DNA of 64,000 nt. Source: Cymodocea nodosa. Taxonomy: Eukaryota > Streptophyta > Magnoliopsida > Alismatales > Cymodoceaceae. Numbering within the stretch: position 1 is the stretch's first letter; the number at the start of each line of letters is the position of its first letter. The notes beneath the pieces were generated by a model that worked only from the letters and a program-made list of their open reading frames with translations, searched no databases and was not told the origin of the DNA. This document shows positions 1-10,400 of the stretch, one piece after another. The position numbers and the translations under genes were made by a program. Location: positions 4,737,501-4,801,500 of the forward strand of contig CM072345.1 of assembly GCA_036874045.1 (NCBI GenBank), in the 5' to 3' direction.

Positions 1-81
1 CTCCTTAGATGGTTGTTGAGCCTTCAGTGCTAGCTCCTTTTTCTTTTCAACTTTCATTGAGGTCTCTCCTTCCTCTTCTTT

Positions 82-690
82 TCAATCTTTCAATTGAGTC
101 TCATAGGCTAACAAATTGCTAGTGAGATCTTCAAGAGTAAAAGTCCTCATATCCTTTGAATCTTGTAGGGAGGTAGCTTTAGCTTTCCAGTCTTTATTCA
201 GGCTTCTCAAGACTTTGATAACTTGTTCTTTCATGGGAAATTCTTTCCCGAGATTCTTCAGTCCATTTATGATTTCAATGAAACGAGATATGAGATCAGT
301 AATACTCTCATTCTCTTTCATTTTGAACATCTCATACTTTCTTAGTAGGATATTGATTTTTGTATCCTTCACTTCATTTGTTCCCTCATAAGTAATTTCT
401 AGTGCACGCCAAGCTTCATGTGTAGTAGAACAAGCAGAAATCTTGTTGTATATATCAGTAGTGATTGCACAAGTTAGTGCATTCATTCCTCTTGCATCCA
501 TTTGAATTTTCTTCTCATCTTCATCATTCCACATGTCTTCAGGAACATCTAGAAGTTGTATACCACGAACCACTATTCTCCATACCTTCACATCCATGGA
601 TTTCAAAAAGTTAGTAATTTTATTTTTCCAAAAACCATAGTTATTGCCATCAAATAGTGGAGGTTGGTGTACATGCTGACCCTCTGCCAT
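82..690 (-). CDS. Copia gag (UBN2-type), SIRE-type element
   Basis: About 202 residues from the MAEGQHVHQPP start; the frame stays open 13 codons further upstream, but this Met lies in the usual gag position just after the primer site. It shows the Copia gag signature: a start-proximal PPLFDGNNYGFWK block, KVWRIV, then ARGMNALTCAI, TTHEAWRALE and the YEMFKMKENESITD stretch. Gag forms the cytoplasmic particle that packages element RNA. No zinc knuckle is seen before the frame ends. I read this as a fossil retroelement gene, not a host gene. Confidence 0.85.
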   Translation of the reverse strand: MAEGQHVHQPPLFDGNNYGFWKNKITNFLKSMDVKVWRIVVRGIQLLDVPEDMWNDEDEKKIQMDARGMNALTCAITTDIYNKISACSTTHEAWRALEITYEGTNEVKDTKINILLRKYEMFKMKENESITDLISRFIEIINGLKNLGKEFPMKEQVIKVLRSLNKDWKAKATSLQDSKDMRTFTLEDLTSNLLAYETQLKD

Positions 691-725
691 TGATCTCAGA
701 TTGATTAAATCTATTACAAAGATAA

Positions 726-743
726 CCAAGCTCTAATATCACT
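726..743 (-). other. Primer-binding site, initiator-Met tRNA type
   Basis: Read on the minus strand, the sequence contains GATATTAGAGCTT directly after the LTR. This is close to the GGTATCAGAGCTT site complementary to the 3' end of initiator methionine tRNA used by most plant Copia elements. Its place between LTR and gag fixes element orientation. Confidence 0.75.
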
Positions 744-2469
744 TGAAAGGATCGAATGACACACTAGAGGGGGGTGAATAGTGTCCTAATAAAGTTTATT
801 TTGCTTTTAAAAATTTCGGAAGTTGTTGACACTAATGAACCCTGATTAATTGATTTTAGAATTAAAAACTAGCAGTGCAAAAAGTAAAGAACACAAGAGA
901 TTTATAGTGGTTCCCCAAACTAGGTAATCCACTCCTCAAGGCCACAACCTCGAGAATTCTACTAAGTGCTTTTAAGGCTAAGCACAAACCTTAAACAAGT
1001 TACTTTTGCAGGCTAAGCAACAACCTTATAGATGTTTTTAAATGCTGAACAAAAACCTCACACAAAGCACCAACTTTGTGTACTCAAGACCCTAATCTTG
1101 AGCAAGTGAAGTACCACACTTCACTCTCTTCACCAAGGCCCCGACTTTGTGAAGGTATACTCACAACACCCTTGTGAGTGAAGGTTTTCAAGTAAACGAG
1201 AATACAATTTAAAACCAAGAGTCACTAACTTAAAATGAAAATGACACACAACACTAGATCAACTCCTATGAAGAGTTGACACAAAAGCTCTAAGGAGATT
1301 TCTTAATGGATCTACAGTTGATGATCTTCTAGACTTTGTTGCAGACGAATCTTCAAGATGTTTGTAAAATTATTGAACAGACAAATTCTCCTTTCGAGTG
1401 TTGAAAAATTCTGTTTGTATCTCTTTTAGTTTTCTACAAAAATCCTTTTTATTTTTCCTTCGAGATTTGCATAAGTGAAAAGAATTCTGAAATGATCAAA
1501 TGCCTTATGCAAGAATTCATTTCTGGCAACCTTCAATCATAATAAAGTTGAGATCTGCAATCAAAAGATATCTTGCCACAAAGATTAGTCAATAAATAAT
1601 AGTTGCAGTTTTTGTAAAAATAAAATCTTCGGAGGCTTTTAGAAAATCAAAAACTTAAATAGATAACCTACCGAAACTCAAAATCATTTCGGATAGTTAG
1701 AACTAACTTACCGAAAGACCACTTAAGTCATGTATTAAAAATGAAACACGTGTCCTTTAGAAACCACGTTATAAAATATTAAAAAATAAACTATCCGATA
1801 GAGCAGACATGTTTCAGATACTTATAAAGATAACTCTCTGATCCTTAAGTCATTTCGGATAGTTACACAAGTAACCTTTCGAAAAGTCACTTAAGTCAGA
1901 AAATAAAAGAAAACTTAACCATCCGAAGCTTAAAACAGTTTTCGGATACTTACTGAAGATAACTCTTCGATTCTTAAGAGTTTTCGGATAGTTACATCGT
2001 CACCTTCCGAAAAATCACTTAAGTCAAGCGATGAGAGACTAACATGTGTCCTTTAGAAGAAAGTAACCGAAAATATATTAAAAACAAAGAAACAGCTAAC
2101 TCTCCAGAATAAAAACCTTAACTATCCGAAACCAAAGGGATTTCGGAGACTTACCATAAAAATCATATCCGGACATAAAAAGACTTAACTCACTGAAGAT
2201 AAATACATTTCGGATAGTTACTAATATAACCATCCGAAAAGCCAAGAGAGAGAGACATAACCATCCGATTTGTTCGGTGACTTATAAAATAACTCTCCGA
2301 TCAAAACACTGTAGACAAAATAACCTACTGAAATCTAATTTAAAAGATTTTGAGAACAAAGCTGTTAGCCAAAATTCATTTGAGTAAAAGACATCTAACA
2401 CATGGCACAAATAATTAAACCACACGTTTTTCATCATCAAAATTAATTGATAAAATAAATGAACTAACA
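744..2469 (-). repeat. 5' LTR of SIRE-type Copia element
   Basis: On the + strand it begins TGAAAGGATC and ends AACTAACA, about 1726 bp. The right edge is where homology to Gypsy sequence resumes. Between about 1650 and 2300 it carries repeated CGGATAGTTA words (exact at 1690, 1856, 1985 and 2211) paired with inverted TCCGAAA partners, giving dyads of the form TTTCGGATAGTTA-n5/6-TAAC-TCCGAAA. An inverted copy of the word lies at 2119-2128. Confidence 0.8.
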
Positions 2470-3145
2470 TGGCAGTGGCTTCTTGATGTTGTTCAACTTT
2501 AATTTTGTATTAGGCCTTCAACTTTTCTATAGCCCTCTTTTTGCATCATGCATCAAACATCAGATGTGCTATAGCTACTACCAACTCTTCTAGTTCTCCT
2601 TGGTCTTTTCCAATTTGAACTAGTTCTTAAAATTCTCTTAATTTTTCCTCAATAGAAGGCCTCAAAATTGCTGCTCTTTCTAATGGCCTTGGTGGTGGAA
2701 CTGAAGGTCCAGGTTGTTGTTCTTTAGGGACAGGTCTTTTAGTAGTCGGTTCCTCTTATTCTTCATTTGCCTATTCTTCATTTTCTTTCCTTTGTTGCTC
2801 CTAGATTACCTGTTGAGTCTGTCTACCTATGCGTGTTTTGAACTATAGTCAGGACTTACGTTAGATCAATTCTAGGGCAACTTCGTTATTTGGCTTGATT
2901 CGTCTTTCTCTGTTTATAGCAACTTCCGTTGCTACTTTGATTCTCGTTTCCATAATTTGAGGTATTTTTATACCTAAATCAACTAACACTTTCCTTCAGT
3001 AGAAAAGGTTAGATTCTACCTTTTGTAACTCTTTTTCTCGTGTTGTATTTCTGATCTTCTACCTTGTGTGTCATTCTTCCAAATCTTTAAGAAATTCTAA
3101 CATGTCAACTGCTTCCTCCTAGAACTCTAGTGTCACCTTTGTCAT
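2470..3145 (-). pseudogene. Athila-like post-pol ORF, N-terminal part (copy A)
   Basis: This stretch aligns along its length with 55.83-56.49 kb in copy B, where the ORF is longer. A start codon is present at 3145 (minus strand). The encoded N-terminus is rich in charged, helix-forming residues. It is cut by the SIRE-type insertion. In Athila elements this position (after integrase) is occupied by an env-like or ORF1-like gene of uncertain role. It is broken here. Confidence 0.6.
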
Positions 3146-3874
3146 CGTGGAGTTACGAAATGGAATGGAATCGCTTTAATCTCTACTATTCTAAGTTCTA
3201 AATGATTCTATGAATAATGCCCCCAAACCCTAAGTTTAGTATAAATAAGCCCTAAGTTTAAGCAAATAATCGGGTCATTTCCCATACAAAACTCTAACTC
3301 TCTCATTTACCTCTCCGTGGAATTATGGTTAACTCCACGAACTAAGTCTGTGGACTTAACTACAGTACTCCGTTGAGTTATAGTTAACTTAATAGGGTAA
3401 ATTCGTTAACTTATCCTAGACTCAACGGAGTAAGTTCGTTGAGTTAAGTGTAACTCAACAGACTTTCTGTAAAGTTATATCTAATAAAAATACTTATAAT
3501 AATAATTTTTACTTCGATCAAGACTGAAGAATTTTCAGTCTAACCAACTCTTAATTTTTTCAATATTTTAACATTTCGGTTGAACCATTATATTCCTCGG
3601 TTGAACTGAAATTAAATATTTTCTTCTTCTTTTTCTATCGGTTGAATCGATACTATACTTCGATAACACTAACAATATACTGAATATAATATATAGATTT
3701 TTTTTATGTTTTTTTGTTTCAGTCAAATCGATGGATCCTATTGGTTGAACCGCAATGATTTTTTTTCTTTTAAAATATGTTTCGGTAAAATCGATAATTC
3801 CTTTCGATTGAACCGTGACTATGTTTAAATAAGGTTTTTTTTTTTTAACAAAACAAACACTTAGAGAATTTTTA
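3146..3874 (-). repeat. Non-coding spacer between integrase and post-pol ORF (copy A)
   Basis: Homologous to 56.49-57.19 kb in copy B. It contains a cluster of GTTGAGTTA/TAACTCAAC words in both orientations between about 3310 and 3475 (exact CGTTGAGTTA at 3437-3446) and a stretch of looser TCGGTTGAA/TTCAACCGA-like words from about 3540 to 3830. No coding potential is seen. Confidence 0.6.
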
Positions 3875-6560
3875 CTAAGTAAAGCTCGAGTAGTCCTTTA
3901 CTCTTACTTCTTCTATAATTCCAAAGGAACTTTTTGGTATTTTCAAAATAGGTCTAAGTCTTTGTCCATTTACTTTAAATATATTCTGATTTTTAAGATT
4001 TTCAATTTCAATAGTTCCATAGGAATAAATATTTTGGACTATATAAGGTCCTGCCCATCTAGATCTTAATTTCCCTAGATGGTTATGGAGTCTAGTCATG
4101 TAAAGATATACTTCTTATCCTATTTCAAAGGTTTTTGGAATAATTTTCTTGTCATGCTAGAACTTCATTTTCTCTTTTTCTCTTACAATTTTCGAATAAG
4201 CTTCATTCCTAAATTCTTCTAATTCAATTAATTATATTTTCCTATTTTCAATAGCTTGATTTAAATTAGTATTCAGAGTTTTTAATGCCCAATAAGCTTT
4301 ATGTTCAATTTCAATTGGTAAATAACAACTTTTTCCATATACTAGCCTAAAAGGTGACATAACTAAGTTGTCTTATAAGCAATTCTATAAGCCCAAAGTG
4401 CATCTATCAGTTCAATCTGTTCTAATAGGATTTACTACTTTTTCTAAGATTAACTTAATTTGTTTGTTTGCACTTTCTACTTGTCCACTTGTTTGTGGAT
4501 GATATGATGTTGCAATTTTGTGATTTACTCCATATTTCTTCATTAAGGCTTCAAAACTTCTATTACATAAATGAGTTCCTCTATCACTGATAATAGCTTT
4601 AGGTATTCAAAATCTAGCAATTATATTAGTTCTTATAAAATGTATTACCACTTTGTTGTCATTAGTTTTTGTAGGAATAGTTTCTATCTATTTAGATACA
4701 TAATCCACCCCCAACAATATATAATTAAATTAATTAGACATAGGAAATGGACCCATAAAATCTATTCTCCACACATCAAAGATTTCAACCTCAACAATAG
4801 GATTAAGAGGCATCATATTCCTCTTTGATATTCTTCCTATTTGTTGATATCTTAAACAATTTAAGCAATATTTATGAGCATCTTTGAATAGTGTTGGCCA
4901 GTAAAATCCACATTACAGAATTTTAGCAGCAGTTTTCCTTAAACCAAAATGCCCTCCACATGCTTAGTCATGGCAAAAAGACAATATGCTTTGATATTCA
5001 ATTTCTGGAACACACCTCCTTAAAACTAGATTAAGATATTTCTTAAATAAGTATGGGTCTTCTCAATAGTAATATTTTACTCTTGAAAATAACAATTTCT
5101 TATCCTGTCTATTCCAATCCTTAAGTGTTAAATCAGTAACTAAGTAATTAACTATGTTTACATATCAAGGCATTATTTCGATAGTCATTAATTGTTCATC
5201 AAGAAAATTATCCTTAATTTCAATATTTGACTTTTCTATTTGTAATCTTAATAAATGATCTGCTACTACATTCTCACAACCTTTTTTATCTTTAATTTCT
5301 AGATCAAATTCTTGTAATAATAATATCCATTGGATCAATCTAGGTTTAGTCTCTTTCTTTGCTATTAGGTGTTTTAAAGCTAAATGATCTGTGTATACTA
5401 TCACTTTAGCTCCAATCAGATATGATCTAAACTTTTCTAAGGTAAATACAACAACTAATAGCTCTTTTTCAATAGTTGTATAACTAACTTTGAGCATCAT
5501 TTAAGGTTTTGCTTGCATAATGAATCACTCTAGGAGATTTGTTTATCTTCTGTCCCAACACTACTCCTATAGCAAAATTAGATGCATCGCACATTAATTC
5601 AAATGGATGGCTCCAATCAAGTGCTTGTATTATAGGAGTTGAAATTAAGCTCATTTTAAGCTTGAAAAATGCTTCTTTGCAATTTTTATCAAAGTTAAAT
5701 GAGACATCTTTTAATAGATTAGTTAAAGGTCTAGCTATTTTGCTAAAGTCTTTAATAAATCTTTTATAAAATCCAGCATGTCCTAGAAATGATCTAATAT
5801 CTTTTATTGATTTAGGTTCTGGTAGATTAGAAATTACTTATATTTTAGCTTTATCTACTTCCAACCCTTTCTTTGAAACAACATGTCCTAAGACTATTCC
5901 TTGTTTAACCATGAAGTGACATTTTTTCCAATTTAGAACCAGATTTTTTTCCACACAGTGTTTTAATATTTGGTCTAAATTGTTTAAACATACTTCATAT
6001 GAAGTTCCATAAATAGTAAAATTATCCATAAATATTTCTAAAAAATCTTCAATCATTCGAGTAAATATGCCTTGCATGCACCTTTGAAAGATAGCTAGTG
6101 CATTGCATAATCCGAATGACATTCTCTTAAAAGTATAAGTTCCATTAGGACAGGTGAAAGTTGTTTTCTCTTGATCCTCTAATGCTATTGGGACTTGGTT
6201 ATATCCTGAATACCTATCTAGGAAACAAATATATTCTTGCTCTACTAATTTATCTAACATTTGATCTTTAAAAGGTAAGGGAAAATGATCTTTCCTAGTC
6301 ATAGCATTCAGCTTTCTATAGTTATACACACTCTCCAGCCTGATTGAATTCTAGTAGGTATCAAGCCCTGACTTTCATTCCTAATAACTGTTAATCCTGA
6401 TTTCTTGAGAACTACATGGATTGGACTAACCCATAAGCTATCAGAAATCGGATAAATTATGTCATTATCTAACTATTTCACTATTTCCTTCTTGACTACT
6501 TCTTTAAGGTTTGGATTTAATCTCCTCTCAGGAATTCTAACTGGTTTAGCATTCTCTTCT
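3875..6560 (-). pseudogene. Gypsy pol: reverse transcriptase, RNase H, integrase (copy A)
   Basis: Right to left on the minus strand: reverse transcriptase (YNYRKLNAMTRKDHFPLPF, then FLDRYSGYNQ and the GTYTFKRMSFGLCNA block, 5838-6329); RNase H ([30 protein letters not shown] and ENVVADH, 5165-5500); integrase core and C-terminus (MTRLHNHLGKLRSRWAGPY, 3875-4099). These are the standard enzymes for copying element RNA and inserting it in the genome. The order reverse transcriptase-RNase H-integrase is diagnostic of Gypsy rather than Copia. The region is broken into several pieces. Confidence 0.85.
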
Positions 6561-6901
6561 AAATATATGTAGTGACAGCATACAGTTGCACTTAACCCTT
6601 TTATATCAGTCATAGTCCATCCTATTACTTCTTTATAAATTTTTACTACATCTTTTAATTTAGCAATTTGATCCTCTTTTAAATCTAAAGCACTAATGAT
6701 TGGACATGTTCATTTTTCTTCTAGAAATATATAGGTTAATTCAGGAGGTAAATGTTTTAATTCTAAATGTTGCCCATAAGAAGCTAAAGCTCCTAACTGA
6801 ACATCATCATTTTCTAAATTAATTTCTTCTTGATCTCCTTCTACATTTATGCTTTCACTTTCCCCTAAAGTTTTAGAATTTAGTTGCCTATTTAATTCTT
6901 C

Positions 6902-7141
6902 TTAGATCACATCATCTAGCATATCTCCTTCATCCTCTAAAAAATCTATAGTATGTAAGGACATTTCTAACTTTACAAACTTTTCTGGTTTGAAAATGTT
7001 TAATTGAGTATCCTCATTACCATATGCTAACTTCATTACTCCAGTTTTACAATTGATAACAGCCCTTAATATTGCTAAAGATGGTCTTCCCAAAATTAAA
7101 GATGTATCACTATTTTTATGCTTAATTTGTTGGGAATCCAA
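6902..7141 (-). pseudogene. Gypsy protease region (copy A)
   Basis: A 79-residue open stretch containing LILGRPSLAILRAVINCKTG, a conserved C-terminal block of the Athila/Tat aspartic protease, followed by the acidic linker leading into reverse transcriptase. It lies between the gag remnant and reverse transcriptase, as expected. Fossil. Confidence 0.7.
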
Positions 7142-7577
7142 AATTACAATATCAATAGGATATATGAAATTTTTGATTTTAATTAAGACATCATCTATTT
7201 TCCTCTAGGGTATCTTATACTTCTATCAGCTAATTGAATAACAGTCCTAGTAGGAATTAAGCCTTCTAATCCTAAGGATGCAAATATATCACTTGACATA
7301 ACATTTATACTTGCACCTAGGTCTATTAAAGTTCTTTCTAGAATGGTATTTCCTATGGTGCATGATATAATAGGAATTCTAGGATCAGATAACTTTTTAG
7401 GAATTTATGGTAGAAATAGGGAACTACTTTGCTCAACTAAAAAGACTTTCCTTAAAACTTTTTGCTCTCTTTTCTTAGTACACCAATCCTTAAGAAATTT
7501 AGCACTAGCATTTTTTGCAATAAGTCTAACAAAGGAATGCTAACTTGTACTTTTTCAAAAATTTCTCTAATTTTTTC

Positions 7578-8420
7578 TTATTTTTCAAGAAATGTTTGTT
7601 GTAATCTTTCAAGATAGAGTGCTAATGATTGTAATTTAAAAGATTCTTTTTCTTTCATTTGATTTGTTTGATCATTTTTAGTCTCATTTTCAGATTTAGA
7701 TTTTTCTTCATTGATTTCTACGTTTTCAGATATTACATTTTCATTATCATTTTGATTTTTGCTCTTATCCACCTTCATATTATTTTCATTTTGAATTCTT
7801 GGTGGTATATCAGTTCCAGATCTTAATGTTATACATACATCTTCCAGATTTTCATTACTTTCATGATGTTCTTGTATATCATTTTCGTGATTATGTCTTC
7901 AACTATTTTTAGTTTTAAATTGCATTCTTTAAATTCTATTGTATTGGTATTTCCTTTTGTTTGTATGTCTTGCAAATTATGTAGATCTATAACATTAAAG
8001 TTTTCAATTGTGTTTTCCTATTGCATAACTTGTAATTTCATTGTAAATTCGTCTAATGCTTTTAGTTTTCTCTCCAGATCATCTAATCTCATTACATTCA
8101 ATTTTTGATCAATTTTCATTATGGTTTTTTTAGTTTCGTAAATGACATCAATTTTAGGTTCTGAATATTCTTCTCTATAGTTTAATTGGTTGACTTTTTA
8201 TTGCTGCCACATATATTGTTCCAGTTTGTCCATGTTTTGCTCTAAGCTACGCTCTAGTATATCATACATATCTCAAACTTCCTTGTCTCTCAACATATTA
8301 CACATTATAAACTGACCATCAGTTGGGTAAACCATAGGATTCTCATACTCAGATCTATTATAGTGAAGATAATTCATTTGTTGTTTATGTGATCTAACCA
8401 TCTCAGTTTCAAACAATCAA
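7578..8420 (-). pseudogene. C-terminal gag and linker (copy A)
   Basis: Minus-strand translations give charged, Asn/Lys/Glu-rich and coiled-coil-like segments (for example EEKSKSENETKNDQTNQMK), typical of the low-complexity region between gag and protease in Athila/Tat elements. The globular gag domain seen at 52.1-53.2 kb is not recognisable here. Broken. Confidence 0.5.
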
Positions 8421-8582
8421 AAATGTCGTGACCTTCCAAATTGTAGAATTCACATATGCTAACTACAAGTTTCAGAAATCTTTGAGCATAAACATATGCC
8501 ATATTTTCAATTATAGAAGAAAACACACAACACTCCTCTTGCTATTAAAACAAAATAGTACTCATAGTTGCTTAGCTTCTCA

Positions 8583-8602
8583 ATCCCCAACAACGGTGCT
8601 AG
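8583..8602 (-). other. Primer-binding site, Asp-tRNA type (copy A)
   Basis: The minus strand reads TAGCACCGTTGTTGGGGATT, a decayed form of the site complementary to the 3' end of Asp tRNA (TGGCGCCGTTGCCGGGGAT) used by Athila and Tat elements. It lies a few bases inside the LTR end. A weaker second version lies near 8640-8662, suggesting a short local duplication of the LTR/primer-site junction. Confidence 0.7.
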
Positions 8603-8791
8603 AAAACTTGTATTGATGTGAAAGGTTAGATCAGACAACTAGTCCCTAGCAATGGAGCTAGAAGACTTGTTAGGGGTTTTGTTAACTTCTGTTTTTAAAC
8701 TTATTTAATTTGTCTTTATGCTTATATCAATAATTACTTTTAAAAGTAAACTAATAACCTTTCACACAAATTAGATATTAATTTCAATTTA

Positions 8792-10400
8792 TGTTGAGTA
8801 TTTTTTTTTTGATAATGTGTGCTGAATGAAAATAATCATATTTGCTCAATTACTATTGCTTGTGAAAAGAAATTAAAATCATCAATTAATACAGAAAAAG
8901 CTTACTGATATAAATACTTGTCTGTATTGGATCTGAAGTTAATAACTAGTCGTTTCGTTGCATTAATTTCTCATTTAGCTAAACGTTAAGTTAACGTGTG
9001 TTTTTATTGAAAAGCATGATATGTTTTAATGTTATATCTTCTGTATCATGAACAGTGCACGTTTACACAACTCGTTAAGTTAGAGTTTTGTTTGTATAGA
9101 GGTCACGTGAGAACTCATTAAGTTAGAGGCTTAAAGGTTAAAATAGGTCACATGATAACTCGTTAAGTTAGTGAGTAAAAGAAGAGACGAACTCATTAAG
9201 TTAGTGTTATACACGTGGTGAAATTATAAGTTACGAATGTTGTATTGTATCACGTGAGGTGCACATGTTTAACTCGTTAAGTTAACATAACTAAACGCGT
9301 TGAGTTGCTATATTGAACACTAAGGCAACGCATTAGGTTAACGTTATAAACTTAAGTTGTTATTTTTGCACGTGGTAAAATTCTTATTATAAAAACATTT
9401 GTTTATTACTGGTTCGTTGAGTTATCATAACACAACGAAAATGGTTCGTTGAGTTATCATAATACAACGGAGATGGTTCGTTGAGATAGCATAACACCAC
9501 AGACTTAGTTCGTTGAGTTAGCTACAGTACTTGTCACGTGAAATGGCACATGAGGAACTCGTTAAGTTAGAAACGTTAAGTTATATATATACTTGTGTTA
9601 CTCGTTTAGTTAACATTAAAGTAACGACTTCTTATTACACTGATAAAAACTTTTGGACGAGAAAGTTTATTTTGCAGGAAATTTTTCAGAGATCCAAGAA
9701 TGATGATTAAAGGAAATTCGAAATATAAACGTGGGTTAGAGCGTGTGTTTCGATGAAGGAAAAAGAAAAGACGTGGAGAAGTGGAAAACTGTTAGTGGTT
9801 AAACGTGAAGGATATGCATAAAATGAAAATACAGTATAAAAGGTATAGAATTCTCGTTGATCAATTTATCCTTGCACACAAAAAGAAAAATCTTTTCAAG
9901 GATCAAAACATCCCTGCACACTAAAAGAAAAATCTTTTTCAGGGATCAAAAACACCTTCTCGAGGAAAATCTCTCAAGTGGAAGAAAGTTCAGTGAAGCA
10001 TAAAAAGGTAAGATTTTTGTCACTAAAGATTTGAAGTATCAGAAGAAAGCAAATTCGGTGAAGCATGAAAAGACAAGATATTCGTCACTGAAGAATTGCT
10101 GAAGAAGAAAAAGAAGAAGAAGAAAGATCTCAAACAGGGAGAAAAGTTTTAAATTTCGTAAATTAGTTTTCTCTGTTTGTAGTTATGAAATTGTTTAGAT
10201 GATACATGATATCGAATTATAATTGCATCAACAATTTCTGAGGAGAATTAAATTGTATATTGTAATTGAAACCTTGAATAAAAATGATTTTATGAAAACA
10301 ATGTCTCGACTTGTTTTTGAGTTTTAAAGTTTCAATTATATTTCAGAAAATATTAAAAATACACAATTCACCCCCTCTTGTGTAGCCATACGATCCTACA
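8792..10400. repeat. Solo LTR of family D, with 5-bp target duplication
   Basis: The 1609-bp unit begins TGTTGAGTATT and ends GATCCTACA, flanked on both sides by ATTTA (8787-8791 and 10401-10405). It is the reverse complement of the LTR at 58362-59842 along its length. No internal coding sequence, primer site or polypurine tract adjoins it, so recombination between the two LTRs of one element is the simplest origin. It interrupts the LTR of Gypsy copy A and is therefore younger than that element. Confidence 0.9.
8984..9583. promoter_or_regulatory. Array of CGTTRAGTTA words and CACGTG boxes in the solo LTR
   Basis: Exact CGTTAAGTTA occurs at 8984, 9073, 9161, 9275, 9560 and 9574; exact CGTTGAGTTA at 9415, 9447 and 9511; one-mismatch versions fill the gaps. 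All point the same way. Palindromic CACGTG (G-box) lies at 9104, 9212, 9251, 9369 and 9535. This density in 600 bp cannot be chance. G-boxes are known bHLH/bZIP sites in plants; a regulatory role for the decamer is inference only. Confidence 0.55.

Larger units (their letters stand above)
1..2469 (-). mobile_element. Copia (SIRE-type) LTR retrotransposon, 5' part only
   Basis: The element reads right to left. Its 5' LTR (744-2469) is followed by a degenerate primer site and then a gag ORF; pol and the 3' LTR lie outside the window to the left. The right edge is set by homology: sequence from 2470 matches the post-pol ORF of the Gypsy copy at about 55.8 kb, so this element inserted into the Gypsy element and is the younger of the two. 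The LTR outer end, a GGGGGG run followed by TGAATAG, is typical of SIRE/Maximus LTRs. The gag frame is open over its visible length; the rest cannot be judged. Confidence 0.85.

Noticed and set aside
4571-4828. 85-residue + strand frame, repeated at 57895-58152
   Set aside because: Exact antisense shadow of the integrase in both Gypsy copies, which is why it recurs.
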